From Phaeodactylum tricornutum CCAP 1055/1 (Eukaryota > Bacillariophyta > Bacillariophyceae > Surirellales > Neidiaceae): 64,000 nt of DNA. Location: positions 314,435 to 378,434 of the forward strand of contig NC_011680.1 in the NCBI RefSeq assembly GCF_000150955.2, given 5' to 3'. A program made the position numbers and the translations under genes. Of this stretch, positions 20,199 to 29,486 are shown piece by piece. The notes under the pieces were generated by a model, which saw nothing but the letters and a program-made list of their open reading frames with translations, had not been told where the DNA came from and ran no database searches. Each line of letters starts with the position of its first letter. Position 1 is the first letter of the stretch.

Positions 20199-20610
20199 CG
20201 ATCTTCCCAAGATGAAATATACTAAATGAATTCTAAAAAGCAAAGAAAGTGGACTAGTTTCCAAACGCGTAAACAATGATGTAGGCGCTTGACAATAAGC
20301 TTGCGTGACCCTCTCGGGCAGATGGAACTGATTCCAACAGAACAATTCGTTTCGACGGAACACAAAGTTTCACAGTCAGACCGTACGTCAGCCGTTGACT
20401 GTGAAAAAGAGAGCACGCAGCTGTGCCTGTGAGCTCCAGCTGGAGCGAGACTGCAGCAACAAAAGCTAGAAGCACACACGCCATTCAAGATATTTCCCTT
20501 TTTTGACACCAAGATGTGCTCGAAGAAGCCACTAATGTAAGCCAGTATATACCGACCCCATTGTGCTAATCCGCTTGCACACCCTTTTAGTCAATTGCTC
20601 CCTACAGACC
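20199..20610. other. Intergenic, promoter of the DUF3172 gene
   Basis: 412 bp with no gene. Its main feature is the inverted repeat of the 9-mer motif at 20368-20406, some 205 bp before the downstream ATG. Confidence 0.5.
20368..20406. promoter_or_regulatory. Inverted pair TTTCACAGTCA ... TGACTGTGAAA
   Basis: Perfect 11-bp arms at 20368-20378 and 20396-20406 with a 17-bp spacer; each arm contains the recurrent 9-mer TCACAGTCA/TGACTGTGA. It lies upstream of the plastid DUF3172 gene. The arrangement fits a dimeric regulator site or a hairpin; which one is not known. Confidence 0.5.
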
Positions 20611-21510
20611 ATGTTACGTATTCTCAGCTTATCGCTTTTTCTCCTATACCCGGCTTTATCGGAGGCCTTTGTCGGTCAACCTTCTGGATGGTATCTCAGT
20701 TTACACTCGGTCATCAGACCTCCGAGGACAACCGCATTTGTCAGACGCCGACGGGACGAAGAATACGAAGATTGGGACAATGATGATATCTACAATGAAG
20801 ATGATGACCGTCGAAGGGACTTGCGGCGCCGTCGTCGAGTTCCACGTGATGATCTTGGAAACTTTGACGACGGTTCAGGGCTTGACCTCCCCTCCTCGTA
20901 CGGACGTCGCGACGGATGGAGATTACCCGAATCCGTGTCCAAGGCACTCTTGGCAGGAGTCTTTGTATTGGGAGTAGGCCTTGGAGTGACGATTGACTCT
21001 CAAGTGAACACAAACCCAAAGGATTTGGCATCGCGTGATGCCATTGACAATGCCGCTCCCAATCCCACTCTATGTGCGAAACTGGGGGCATCGGCGATGG
21101 CATTTGATCAGCGAGTGTTTGTATCTTTCAATCCTTTCAACGTCTATGTATCACAAGCCGATGTTAAGCCCGCATGTGTTTTGCGAGAAGCCAACGTGGT
21201 TCCAATCCTGAAAGCACGAGGATTAATCAATGACAATGAAGTCCGCTCGTGTAAGCAAAATATGAACACATGGGCTTTTGTCGGAAGCCTAGATGACACG
21301 CCTCAGCTAAGCTGCGTGTACAGGAGCCAAGATGCCCAAAATGAGTTCTTATCCAATCCAAAAGTCGGGTTAGGAGAAGATTACTTGGATGACGATCGAG
21401 ATAACTTGGAGAAGTTGAAGTCTACTGGAAAATTGGTAAAAGGGGGTATGACGGAGGCGCAAAAGGCGCTTCTGAAGAAGCAAACTACAATACTTCCAGG
21501 GCTAGAATAA
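20611..21510 (+). CDS. Plastid DUF3172 protein
   Basis: 299 residues from the ATG at 20611. The leader MLRILSLSLFLLYPALSEA is followed by FVGQPSG, a signal peptide with phenylalanine at +1, the plastid import pattern of diatoms. Then comes a highly charged stretch (residues about 45-100, runs of R, D and E) and a single membrane helix (ALLAGVFVLGVGLGVTI). The conserved DUF3172 part covers about 145-250: PNPTLCAKLGASAMAFDQRV, FVSFNPFNVYVSQADV, PACVLREANV, and QNMNTWAFVGSL with PQLSCVYRS. This domain is shared by cyanobacteria and photosynthetic eukaryotes and has no known function; a thylakoid or inner-membrane location is likely. The last 20 residues (TEAQKALLKKQTTILPGLE) are repeated behind the stop codon. 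Confidence 0.85.
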   Translation: MLRILSLSLFLLYPALSEAFVGQPSGWYLSLHSVIRPPRTTAFVRRRRDEEYEDWDNDDIYNEDDDRRRDLRRRRRVPRDDLGNFDDGSGLDLPSSYGRRDGWRLPESVSKALLAGVFVLGVGLGVTIDSQVNTNPKDLASRDAIDNAAPNPTLCAKLGASAMAFDQRVFVSFNPFNVYVSQADVKPACVLREANVVPILKARGLINDNEVRSCKQNMNTWAFVGSLDDTPQLSCVYRSQDAQNEFLSNPKVGLGEDYLDDDRDNLEKLKSTGKLVKGGMTEAQKALLKKQTTILPGLE

Positions 21511-21582
21511 ATAGGTACGGAGGCGCAAAAGGCGCTTCTGAAGAAGCAAACTACTATGCTTCCAGGGCTAGAATAAATAAGA
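21451..21582 (+). repeat. 66-bp tandem duplication across the stop codon of the DUF3172 gene
   Basis: Copy 1 is 21451-21516 and copy 2 is 21517-21582, differing at four positions. Copy 1 holds the last 19 codons, the stop and the bases after it; copy 2 lies in the 3' UTR, in the same frame, and would encode the same peptide again with one Ile-to-Met change. Confidence 0.95.
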
Positions 21583-21721
21583 TAGTATGAAGCCTTTCTG
21601 ATACTCGTCCTCGGCGCTATCCGACATTGCCTCCATCTCGATGCACCTAAAGTTGGCTCAGGGTGGCAATATTTTACACCCAACATAGGATCTGTCTTCT
21701 TTCTTCATTTATTAATGTAAC

Positions 21722-22378
21722 CTATTTACTGTTAGAAACAATTGACTCTTCCTCACGAGCGCTATATTTAATTGCCGCGCCGTTGATGCAATACCTGGGC
21801 AGGTATTGTGATGTCCGACCCCGCGGATCCGAGGATGGACTCTCATTCAGCAGGTCCTGGTTGACGGAACCCGGGCTCGGTCCGTCCAAGAAAGCATGTC
21901 CCAAATGACTGGAACATCGCTTGCATTGACACTCGAGACTGCCATTCATTTCGCGCTTATACTGGACAGCGTTCTCCGAAGCGCTACGCCAGAACGAAGG
22001 CCAACCACTACCGCTGTCATATTTGGCGTTGGAGTCAAACAGCGTCTCTCCACAGTATGCACATTTAAATTCGCCTTCGTATTTTCCGTAGTTCAGCGGC
22101 GACGTGGCCAACGGCTCGGTCAGTCCTAGGCGCAGAACCGCTAAGCGCAGTGGATTCCATGTTTGGACTCTGAATTCGTCAGTGTTATCGGCATCCTCTT
22201 TTTTGGATAGACACATTGTTGCTTCTGGATTCTTTCCGCCAGTGCAAGGGTGGTGGTTGCCGTATCTGAGGTTTTGGTCTGAACCGAGCCAAGCTTCCCC
22301 GCTGGCCGCGATTATCGCGAATGTCAGACCGGAGACTATGATGGCCTTGTTACTGGGTCGCATGCGCGCCATTTGCAT
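21722..22378 (-). CDS. MSRB: Methionine-R-sulfoxide reductase B, probably plastid
   Basis: 218 residues. The N-terminus has a hydrophobic leader ending GEA followed by WLGSDQNLR; tryptophan at +1 is one of the aromatic residues accepted in diatom plastid leaders. The SelR/MsrB domain covers about 85-210: zinc cysteines in CAYCGETLF and CKRCSSHLGHAF, the central SGSGWPSFW, and the catalytic block RYCINGAAIKY with cysteine as the nucleophile (no in-frame TGA, so not a selenoprotein form). The enzyme reduces the R form of methionine sulfoxide using thioredoxin-type donors and protects proteins from oxidation. It is tail to tail with the DUF3172 gene. Confidence 0.92.
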   Translation of the reverse strand: MQMARMRPSNKAIIVSGLTFAIIAASGEAWLGSDQNLRYGNHHPCTGGKNPEATMCLSKKEDADNTDEFRVQTWNPLRLAVLRLGLTEPLATSPLNYGKYEGEFKCAYCGETLFDSNAKYDSGSGWPSFWRSASENAVQYKREMNGSLECQCKRCSSHLGHAFLDGPSPGSVNQDLLNESPSSDPRGRTSQYLPRYCINGAAIKYSAREEESIVSNSK

Positions 22379-22930
22379 TCCTAACGTCGAACCTTGGGAA
22401 TGAACAGGAGACCGTCGTTGTTTGTGGATTTTTCCACTGTCTCAATGTCAGTCAAATGATTCGCACGATTCGTCCGAGGTCGATGATCTCTGTCCGTCCC
22501 ACGGAACGATCTCTCGCTGTCAGCCCAATATTTATTCATGTATCGACTAAATTTTTTCTTATGCGTTGAATGTCAGACGACAAGGAAGGAATGTACCTCT
22601 ATTCTATGAAAGCAAGTCTTGTAGGGATGGTTTGTCGCTGACATAGAAAAATAGCATAGTTTTGTCTGGAATGCCACTTTGCCCTGCCACTTCGTCTCTT
22701 TTTTCAGAATATCATCATAGTCCCGTCCCAGTGAATCACTACCAGCTGTTTTCTGCTGCCTTTCGCTCGCACTCCCGCACCGCAGACTGTGAAGCAGAAT
22801 TGTTGCCCTTTCTCTTCCTAGACAGAGGGATTCGGTCCCTGGCATCCACTCGAATCTCTCAGTTTACGCGAGACAACGAAGAGGAGGAAGAAAAGTGCAA
22901 CGCAAGAGCGGGGCGAAAGAGAATACGACG
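22379..22930. other. Intergenic, MsrB promoter side
   Basis: 552 bp. ACTGT-core words cluster near 22434-22455 (CCACTGTCTCAATGTCAGTCAA) and at 22508, upstream of MsrB. No convincing gene. Confidence 0.4.
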
Positions 22931-23383
22931 ATGCGAGCGAAGGCATGCCATCCCTACAACATTCTTCATAGCCGAAGTAAATCTTCTCCAGAGGTGTTCG
23001 CATTGATTTCTACTACCAACCGCACCAGCGCCTCATTCACAACCGATGATTTGGATCTATCTCCATTGAAAAGGACAGCACCAGAAGCTCTCCTGTCATG
23101 GCGAGCATCCGTAAGCGTACCGTTGTGTAAAGCCACAGACTTTTTCGAGGCCATGAGTTTCTCTTCACACCTGGAGACAGGGACGGCTATCACACACACA
23201 ATTGCAGAGGAAAACAACAATACCGAGCCGGTTGTGGAGCGGGTGATGAATGAGGGTTCTGAGACGGGGCGCAATAATGCTACGCCTTCCTACCAGAAAA
23301 GAGGTCGATTTCTCATCTGGCCTGTTGGGCTCGGAGACACACTGGGAATGTTTCCTTTTGCCAAGACTGGTACGACGACATAA
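22931..23383 (+). CDS. Hypothetical small protein (weak)
   Basis: A 150-codon open frame from an ATG at 22931. I recognise no domain. The N-terminus is mildly basic with serines, the middle is polar with an acid stretch, and the C-terminal 30 residues have RGRFLIWPVGLGDTLGMFPF. It sits in an otherwise empty 1.2-kb gap on the plus strand, tail to tail with the next gene. It may be a short real gene or chance. Confidence 0.25.
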   Translation: MRAKACHPYNILHSRSKSSPEVFALISTTNRTSASFTTDDLDLSPLKRTAPEALLSWRASVSVPLCKATDFFEAMSFSSHLETGTAITHTIAEENNNTEPVVERVMNEGSETGRNNATPSYQKRGRFLIWPVGLGDTLGMFPFAKTGTTT

Positions 23384-23581
23384 GGGAAGGGATTCAAGCC
23401 ATTCAAATGCAGATTCGCATTACTGCCTTTTTTATAGAAGCATAACGTTAAATACACTCATAGAAAGAGACACGGCAGTTGCACAAAATCCTATTGCCAA
23501 ATCAAAGGGCGACGGCACAAGTACAAATATCAACCTTGAAAGACGGCGCCAAGAGCCCAAAAGCAGTGACGCTTTTCAAAG

Positions 23582-24304
23582 TTATATCATGCCCATTTTG
23601 ATCATTTCCTCTACTCGCTCGTCCGGTGTCATCGACGACAGTTTCTTCCCGTTGATTTTACGGTTCTTTTTCTCAGCTAACTGCTTCCAGAGCATATTCT
23701 TGTCGAGCTGCTTTTTCATCGCCTTTGTTCTCGTCTTTCCGAAAAATCCTGGAATGTGTTCTGCAAACTCTTCTTCCAATTTTGGCGGGAATGCTGGATC
23801 AGTAAACGAAAGAAAAAGGCTGGGCCTAGCCAGTCCTATACCGCCATAGTCTCTCGGCCGCGGCTGAATGTGTGTTTCATCCCATTTTTGTCTCTTGTAC
23901 TTGATGGATTCTTTTGTGGTATATGGACGTGGTCGTTTGGTATCGGACGCTTTTGCTGCCTGGACAAGCCTTTGAATGGCCGATGCCAATTGATTCGTAA
24001 GCTTCTTAGCGGATGGAGCTTCTGTCTCTTTCAACTCGTCGCGGTAACGTTTTCGATCACGCGATTGGTCGGGTCTGAACCGTGTGGATTCTCTCAAATT
24101 CAGTGCAATAGCTTTGCGGTCCTCGCGGCGTTGTTTCTTAGCCAGGCGTTGCTGAATGCGCTCCGCTTTGGATCGATTGGTATTGCTTGTGCTGGCCGTT
24201 GTAGTACTCGCCCCAGTCGTCTGTTTCGCCAACTTTGTTATCCAATCGTCCATCGAACAACCCTGATCAGACGCTGATAAGGCATTTTTGCTGCCTTTCC
24301 CCAT
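23582..24304 (-). CDS. Conserved basic protein of unknown function
   Basis: 240 residues. The N-terminal half is low in complexity, rich in S, T, K and R (KAERIQQRLAKKQRREDRKA), with nuclear or nucleolar character. The C-terminal half is ordered: YGGIGLARPSLFLSFTDPAF, then EFAEHIPGFFGKTRTKAMKK, then MLWKQLAEKKNRKINGKKLS, and a final TPDERVEEMIKMGMI. The compact, aromatic and proline-containing block looks like a conserved short domain, but I cannot name it. A nuclear RNA or ribosome-related role would fit the basic composition; that is only inference. Confidence 0.65.
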   Translation of the reverse strand: MGKGSKNALSASDQGCSMDDWITKLAKQTTGASTTTASTSNTNRSKAERIQQRLAKKQRREDRKAIALNLRESTRFRPDQSRDRKRYRDELKETEAPSAKKLTNQLASAIQRLVQAAKASDTKRPRPYTTKESIKYKRQKWDETHIQPRPRDYGGIGLARPSLFLSFTDPAFPPKLEEEFAEHIPGFFGKTRTKAMKKQLDKNMLWKQLAEKKNRKINGKKLSSMTPDERVEEMIKMGMI

Positions 24305-24750
24305 GATGAATGCTGGTATTGAGCTAGTTGTGGAGGGCGCTCTGCTCTCAAGAGGTAAACCCGTGACAGACTAGCAGAAGTAACGTGGTTGGGAAACAAT
24401 TCCATGTCTCTACGCTGTAAAATGGCAGCTCGAACGTTTGTCCCGAATTCGAATAAATAGTCGTTTCTGAAACCGGCGTATGTACTTTTTGAGATTTGCA
24501 CTTCTTGTCTTTCGATGGAATTTTCGACTGACCAACAAAACAAAACGATTTGCTCGACCGGGTCGACAAGCTGCAAGCTAGTCAGTCGGGGGTGCGACCA
24601 ATTTAGAGCATCCGACCGGAAACGAAAAACAGCCTCTCCCAGTCAATTATTGCCTGTACCAGCTTCCAGAGCACGGTCGACGCTTAGATCTTTTCGGGAG
24701 AACGAGGATAAGCATTGTTTACAGTCTCCAGATTCATTCATTGTGCCAAC
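24305..24750. other. Intergenic, divergent promoter region
   Basis: 446 bp between a minus-strand and a plus-strand gene. No gene or clear motif seen apart from scattered short open frames. Confidence 0.45.
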
Positions 24751-26172
24751 ATGGGGGGTGCATCGAATGATTCGTCTTCGTCTACAACAAGATGTGGAGT
24801 GTTTGAGCTCAGCATCTTTGTAGCCGCTATTGTATCCGGCACGGCCTGTTCCATTTGTTCGAAGACCATGATGGAATTACACGGGGTTGGGATCGACGGC
24901 ACAATGGAGCTGTTCACCAAGCCAATTTTCCAAACGTTTGGTATGTTTGTTGGTATGATGTTTGGTCTGATCATGCACTGGGCTGTTTTGGTATTGAAAA
25001 TTCCGTTTCCTGGATACGAGCACACCAGTGCGTTGGACAATGACCAGCGGCCTGGTTACAACACTACAAGCACGAATTACGGAGCAATCCAAAGTGAAAA
25101 AGACCAGCTTCTTGCCAGTCAAGCATCCACTGCAAGTACCTCCAATGCTACACCGGTCTGGATGTACTTCTTTCTGATCATCCCGTCTATTTTCGATCTG
25201 GGAGCTACGGCTCTCTGTATGATGGGTCTTCGCTATCTAGACGTCAGCATATATCAGCTATTGCGTGGATCGGGAATCATATTTGTGGCACTCATGAAGC
25301 AGCATGTGCTTGGAGACCGCCTTTTCTTTTTCCAATGGCTCGGCGTTTTTTGGAATGTTGTCTCCGTTATTCTCGTTGGTGCGACTGCAATTCTTAATTC
25401 CAATGACGACGTAGATTTGGACCCGAACGATGCATTTTGGGGAGTAGCACTCGTCATGGCGGGTGCTTTCGTACAAGCCCTTCAATTTGTTTTTGAAGAA
25501 AAAGTGATGTCCATGGAAGATGCAGCGGCCCCGCCGCTACTGTTGATCGGAATGGAGGGGTTTTGGGGGACCTTGCTCTGTCTAGTTGTCGTATATCCAT
25601 TAGCGTACTATTTTCCTGGGGAGGATCATGGCTCGTATGAAGATCCTTTCAATACATACGAAATGTTCATGAACTCAAATACGATTCAGTGGAGTTTTGT
25701 CATTTATTTCTTCACCATTTTTGCCTACAATTTATTCGCAGTTTTGGTGACGTTTATGCTCAATAGCATCTGGCACGCAATTTTGGATAATTTCCGCCCG
25801 ATCACTGTATGGTTGACGGACCTCATGATCTTTTATGTCATTACCGAGACAGGAGACTTTGGAGAGCCCTGGACGAAGTTCAGTGTCGTCCAGCTTCTCG
25901 GTATGTTTGTTCTTCTGTACGGAACAGCAATCTACAATGCTCCTAACGCGGGTTCTCTTAAATTGGAGGGCCAGTGGTATAGCTTTGGTTTCAATCTAAG
26001 AGGTGAATACGAGGAGATCGAGTTGGAAATCCACGAGGAAGAGCTGAATCGGGAATGGGAAGAACGTCAACAAAACTTCAAGGCTCGTCGGACGAGTTCT
26101 CTTGCCGAGCGTTCTCCGCATACGTCCATTCATACGCAAGCCTTGAGGGGTTTTGCTTCGCCGAAGATATAA
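24751..26172 (+). CDS. Drug/metabolite transporter superfamily protein, SLC35F6-like
   Basis: 473 residues from the ATG at 24751 (an in-frame ATG 12 codons upstream is also possible). About ten membrane helices. The signature is in the middle: PSIFDLGATALCMMGLRYLD, then SIYQLLRGSGIIFVALMKQH, the pattern of SLC35F6/SLC35F-type carriers of the EamA/DMT superfamily. The loop between helices 2 and 3 is enlarged (about 50 residues, rich in S, T and Q). The C-terminal 60 residues are hydrophilic with a long helix of E and R. Relatives sit in Golgi, lysosome or mitochondrial membranes; substrates are mostly unknown. Intronless. Confidence 0.82.
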   Translation: MGGASNDSSSSTTRCGVFELSIFVAAIVSGTACSICSKTMMELHGVGIDGTMELFTKPIFQTFGMFVGMMFGLIMHWAVLVLKIPFPGYEHTSALDNDQRPGYNTTSTNYGAIQSEKDQLLASQASTASTSNATPVWMYFFLIIPSIFDLGATALCMMGLRYLDVSIYQLLRGSGIIFVALMKQHVLGDRLFFFQWLGVFWNVVSVILVGATAILNSNDDVDLDPNDAFWGVALVMAGAFVQALQFVFEEKVMSMEDAAAPPLLLIGMEGFWGTLLCLVVVYPLAYYFPGEDHGSYEDPFNTYEMFMNSNTIQWSFVIYFFTIFAYNLFAVLVTFMLNSIWHAILDNFRPITVWLTDLMIFYVITETGDFGEPWTKFSVVQLLGMFVLLYGTAIYNAPNAGSLKLEGQWYSFGFNLRGEYEEIELEIHEEELNREWEERQQNFKARRTSSLAERSPHTSIHTQALRGFASPKI

Positions 26173-26846
26173 AACATAGACTTATGTTAAGAGTCAACTG
26201 TCAGATTAGCAAGAAACTCTTTTTGTGCTGAAATCAAAGGAAGAGAAGCATCAGTTCGCCTCCCCATGAAGTCGACATGGATCAAGAGAAATTTATGTAT
26301 AGTCAAACTGAGTGACTTGTCTGTCCAGCATCCGTTGCTTGGTGTCTATTGTGTTTCCGTTGCGGCGCTACGATTGTATCGCGCTGTGCATAATGTAAGT
26401 GTCCACATTTTTGTATACAATTTAATACCAAACTGTAAACAGCTTCGAGCAGGCATTTCCCGATTTTCACATGGACAGTTTTCTCATGTCACAGTCAATT
26501 AATATTCCAATTCGTCGTCGTCTCTGTATTTTGTAAGCCGCTGCCATAAGACATCTTGTCTTCCCCTTTCTACTTTGCTTTGTTTTCAAAGTACAGGAGT
26601 GAGGAAAAGACCCTGATTCAACTCTCCTGCTTTACAGCTTTTGTATCCGGGCTTGCGATGCCTACAGCAGAATCTCAATATCTGATCCAGTGTCGAGCGA
26701 TCCCATAAAGTGTCGCGCTCTCGCAGGACACCAAGGCACAAGACTACACAAGGACTTGGGACTTACCCAATTCTATCAATTGCATCTGTACAAGCCTTAA
26801 GGCAGCGTTTGTTAATCAATCCATATCCAACAATCAAGGCGCGGCG
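26173..26846. other. Intergenic, no gene seen
   Basis: 674 bp. CAACTGTCAG near 26205 and an exact TCACAGTCA at 26489-26497 are present. A 78-codon open frame (26266-26502) has no recognisable content. Confidence 0.45.
26489..26497 (-). promoter_or_regulatory. TGACTGTGA motif copy
   Basis: Exact 9-mer in the flank between the SLC35F6-like gene and the next plus-strand gene, 350 bp before the latter's ATG. Confidence 0.35.
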
Positions 26847-27719
26847 ATGAGGCCGCTGCGCCACAAGCGAACGTCGACGGCCGATAGTTGGTCCACCGTA
26901 TCGGAATTCACCCTATACAAAGGAGAGTCAACGATCCCCGAACACGAGATCCGGCGGACAGCACCACTTCACGGCAGTACAGACCCGTCCGCAGTGGCGC
27001 CAGTGAGTGATGTACAGGCTCTAGAGATTGAAAATTCGACATTCTCGTCGCCCTCTTCATCTAGCGAAATTCTGCAAAGTCAATACCGTTCTTGGACATT
27101 TCGAGGTATTGCTGAAGCTAGTTGGAAGAATGTGGCGCTAGCTACGAATCAATCAAGTGAAGGAACAGTTTCCGATGGTTTGTGTCGATCCGCAACACCA
27201 CATGCATCGAGACGAAGGCTGGGTTTACTGCAAAAATCGTCTTGGTTGACCCACTCTAGTAATACCACCTCGTCACACCGAAAGGAAGACGAATCGCAAG
27301 GTCATTTTCGAGACTCTGACTGGACAGCCCCTGATTCTAGTTATGGCGCTGCGATACCAATTTTTGGATGGATACCGAAAAGTATTCGAAGGCTGATCGA
27401 GACCACAATGATCGCTGCTATGGTTCTAACTCTGGTATACTTGGTTGTCACGACGTCGATCCGTGTATCAGAAGAGTCCGGTCACATCAACAATTCGACC
27501 AACGCTAAAAATAATGCCGATAGCCTCTATCTCGATGATGATCGGTATATCGAGTACACCTCGCAGAACAATAATGACGATGCTGTCATGCCAAATTACA
27601 CGAACGGCAGCGACGAAGATTACTCTTACGACGACGACGACACCAACGGGAACGGCGATGACGACTACTACGGGGCTCGTCGTCTTGTGTTGAGAAGACC
27701 ACCAGAAGCCATTCCCTAG
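26847..27719 (+). CDS. Single-pass membrane protein of unknown function
   Basis: 290 residues. A long polar N-terminal part (about 185 residues, rich in S and T, no domain recognised) is followed by one membrane helix (MIAAMVLTLVYLVVTTSI, about 189-207). A 75-residue tail follows with N-glycosylation sites and a strongly acidic tract of D, Y and N (about 255-275), ending in a basic RRLVLRRPPEAIP. With no signal peptide, a type II orientation with the acidic tail outside or in the lumen is plausible. The acidic run comes from GAY/GAC repeats. Confidence 0.6.
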   Translation: MRPLRHKRTSTADSWSTVSEFTLYKGESTIPEHEIRRTAPLHGSTDPSAVAPVSDVQALEIENSTFSSPSSSSEILQSQYRSWTFRGIAEASWKNVALATNQSSEGTVSDGLCRSATPHASRRRLGLLQKSSWLTHSSNTTSSHRKEDESQGHFRDSDWTAPDSSYGAAIPIFGWIPKSIRRLIETTMIAAMVLTLVYLVVTTSIRVSEESGHINNSTNAKNNADSLYLDDDRYIEYTSQNNNDDAVMPNYTNGSDEDYSYDDDDTNGNGDDDYYGARRLVLRRPPEAIP

Positions 27720-28499
27720 CGACACGGTCCCACTTTTGGCAAATATTGGCCACTAGCCTCAAACGCTATAGACTAAGTAGCTACAGCTTCTTGCACACAT
27801 AGAGCGAAGGCGAGGGGCGAATTGTTTTAATTTTTAGCGACTGGTGTTCTACGGTAGAGTCAGTGGCATGCAGGTGGCCAGCCAAAAGATTCGACGTCTT
27901 GGAGCGCATGTGGGTACCGATCTTTTCTGGAACGGCTCGAACTTCTCGATTGACGTACTGCTAGATTCGCTAGCTAGTAGGTTGTCATCACTCCATTCAC
28001 GTACCGTAGCTACTACGACATCGATGCTTACAGATAGTATCTGGAGGCGCGCCTGGCGGCATTTGTTCTCGCTGCATTCTCACGCAAAACGAAGTCTCAC
28101 TTTCACTCGGGCTTTTGAGGCGATGATATCGGGCAGGTAGACAAATGCCGTGGATGACGAAAACTTGGTTGTCACGCGAAGAAGCCTGAAATTCCCACGC
28201 GAAAGCCGGAACTTCCATTCGAAATCTTTCTAGACCTGACAACCTGTTCTCTTTTGAAACAAATTCATTCTATGAAGTAAGAAGGGAACATTTGGCCTTC
28301 CGCATGCTGTCAGGCCTTCGCTTTTAAGTCGTACCTGCGTCATTTTGGTTGCAGATGTGAACACCGGCGGCATACTTCCCTTCGGACGTGTAGTGGGTAT
28401 CTTGATGGGTTCGGATCTCTCCATCAACCACCGGTTCTTCGCGACTCCAATCATGCGACGGAAAAAGATCACAAATTCATCTCTGCTTACAATCGGAAC
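27720..28499. other. Intergenic, no gene seen
   Basis: 780 bp between two plus-strand genes. A 98-codon plus frame (27844-28140) and a 128-codon minus frame overlapping the NmrA start (28230-28616) lack recognisable content. Confidence 0.4.
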
Positions 28500-29486
28500 A
28501 TGTTCGACCTTTCCAATGTAATTCGCTCCAAAGGCCACGAAGCTGGACTCATCTTCGTTACAAATATCGAAGTTGTTGGGAGCCGCGTAATTGCCAAACT
28601 CCTGGATGCAGGCCATCCTAGGGTACGCGTTGGCCTTCCCAAAGGCTCAGACCAAGCCGACGTTCTGAGTGCTCAAGGCGCTCAAGTGATCGAGTTCACT
28701 TGGGAAGATGAGTCAACCTACGCGGCGGCTCTCGATGGAGTGAAGACTGTCTTCTGCGCCTTGCCTCATCACGAAGGCTGGTCTAGGCACTTTCCAGCTT
28801 TCTTCAAAGCTAGTCGCGCCGCCCATGTCAACCATTTTGTCAAGCTTTCTTTCTACCACGCCCTCACTGCAACGCGAGCCCATATTATGCAGGGTTTTCA
28901 TGTCGCTCTTCCCGAAAACAACGAGTTCAACAAGGTTCCATTGATCAAGATGCACGGGGACTGCGACGAGATGCTGATTCGCTCCAAAACGGATTTTACA
29001 ATTCTGTTTGCGTCGCATCTCATGTCCGACCCACTCGTCTATCAAGGAAAGAATCTAAAAGCGGCCCATCCTAAATTCTACGGTGCTTCTGCAGGCAAGC
29101 AGGTCAATTACGTCAGTCCCAATGACGTCGCTGAAATGGCGGTGCGTGTTCTGGTGAATCCTGATGCACACAGACGAGTTGGGTACACCCTTGTTGGACC
29201 GGCTTCCATTCAAGATGCCGAAGTTGCTGATGCAATTGGAAACGTACTCAACAAACCAGTGAAATATATGGACCTTTCCTCCGAAGAGTTCAAGAAGGGA
29301 CAGACGGAGGAAGGTGAACCAGATTGGATGGTTTCCGATCTTGCGGCGCTCGAAAAGATGAAGTCCAGCGGGATTGAATCCACTTTCGTTTCACATGACA
29401 TTGAAGCATTGTGCGGTCATCCCGCTGAGTCGATTGATGAATATCTCCAAAACCATGACACGATGTCTCCCAGCGAAGTTATGTGA
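28500..29486 (+). CDS. NmrA-like NAD(P)-binding family protein with altered nucleotide motif
   Basis: 328 residues. The fold reads as an atypical short-chain dehydrogenase of the NmrA type: first strand LIFVTNIEVVGSRVIAKLLDAG, second-strand basic residue in RVRVGLPKGS, then AAALDGVKTVFCALP, HFVKLSFYHA and a segment resembling the substrate side (KMHGDCDEMLIRSKTDFTIL). C-terminally VNYVSPNDVAEMAVRVLVNP and YTLVGPASIQDAEVADAIG are typical of the family. The glycine-rich G-x-T-G-x-x-G motif after the first strand is largely lost (TNIEVVG keeps only the last G), so cofactor binding may be weak or absent. Relatives act as redox sensors or reductases. Cytosolic, intronless. Confidence 0.78.
   Translation: MFDLSNVIRSKGHEAGLIFVTNIEVVGSRVIAKLLDAGHPRVRVGLPKGSDQADVLSAQGAQVIEFTWEDESTYAAALDGVKTVFCALPHHEGWSRHFPAFFKASRAAHVNHFVKLSFYHALTATRAHIMQGFHVALPENNEFNKVPLIKMHGDCDEMLIRSKTDFTILFASHLMSDPLVYQGKNLKAAHPKFYGASAGKQVNYVSPNDVAEMAVRVLVNPDAHRRVGYTLVGPASIQDAEVADAIGNVLNKPVKYMDLSSEEFKKGQTEEGEPDWMVSDLAALEKMKSSGIESTFVSHDIEALCGHPAESIDEYLQNHDTMSPSEVM

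Noticed and set aside
27844-28140. 98-codon plus-strand frame upstream of the NmrA-like gene
   Set aside because: No domain or leader and no support for translation.
28230-28616. 128-codon minus-strand open frame
   Set aside because: Overlaps the NmrA-like start in antisense and has no domain.
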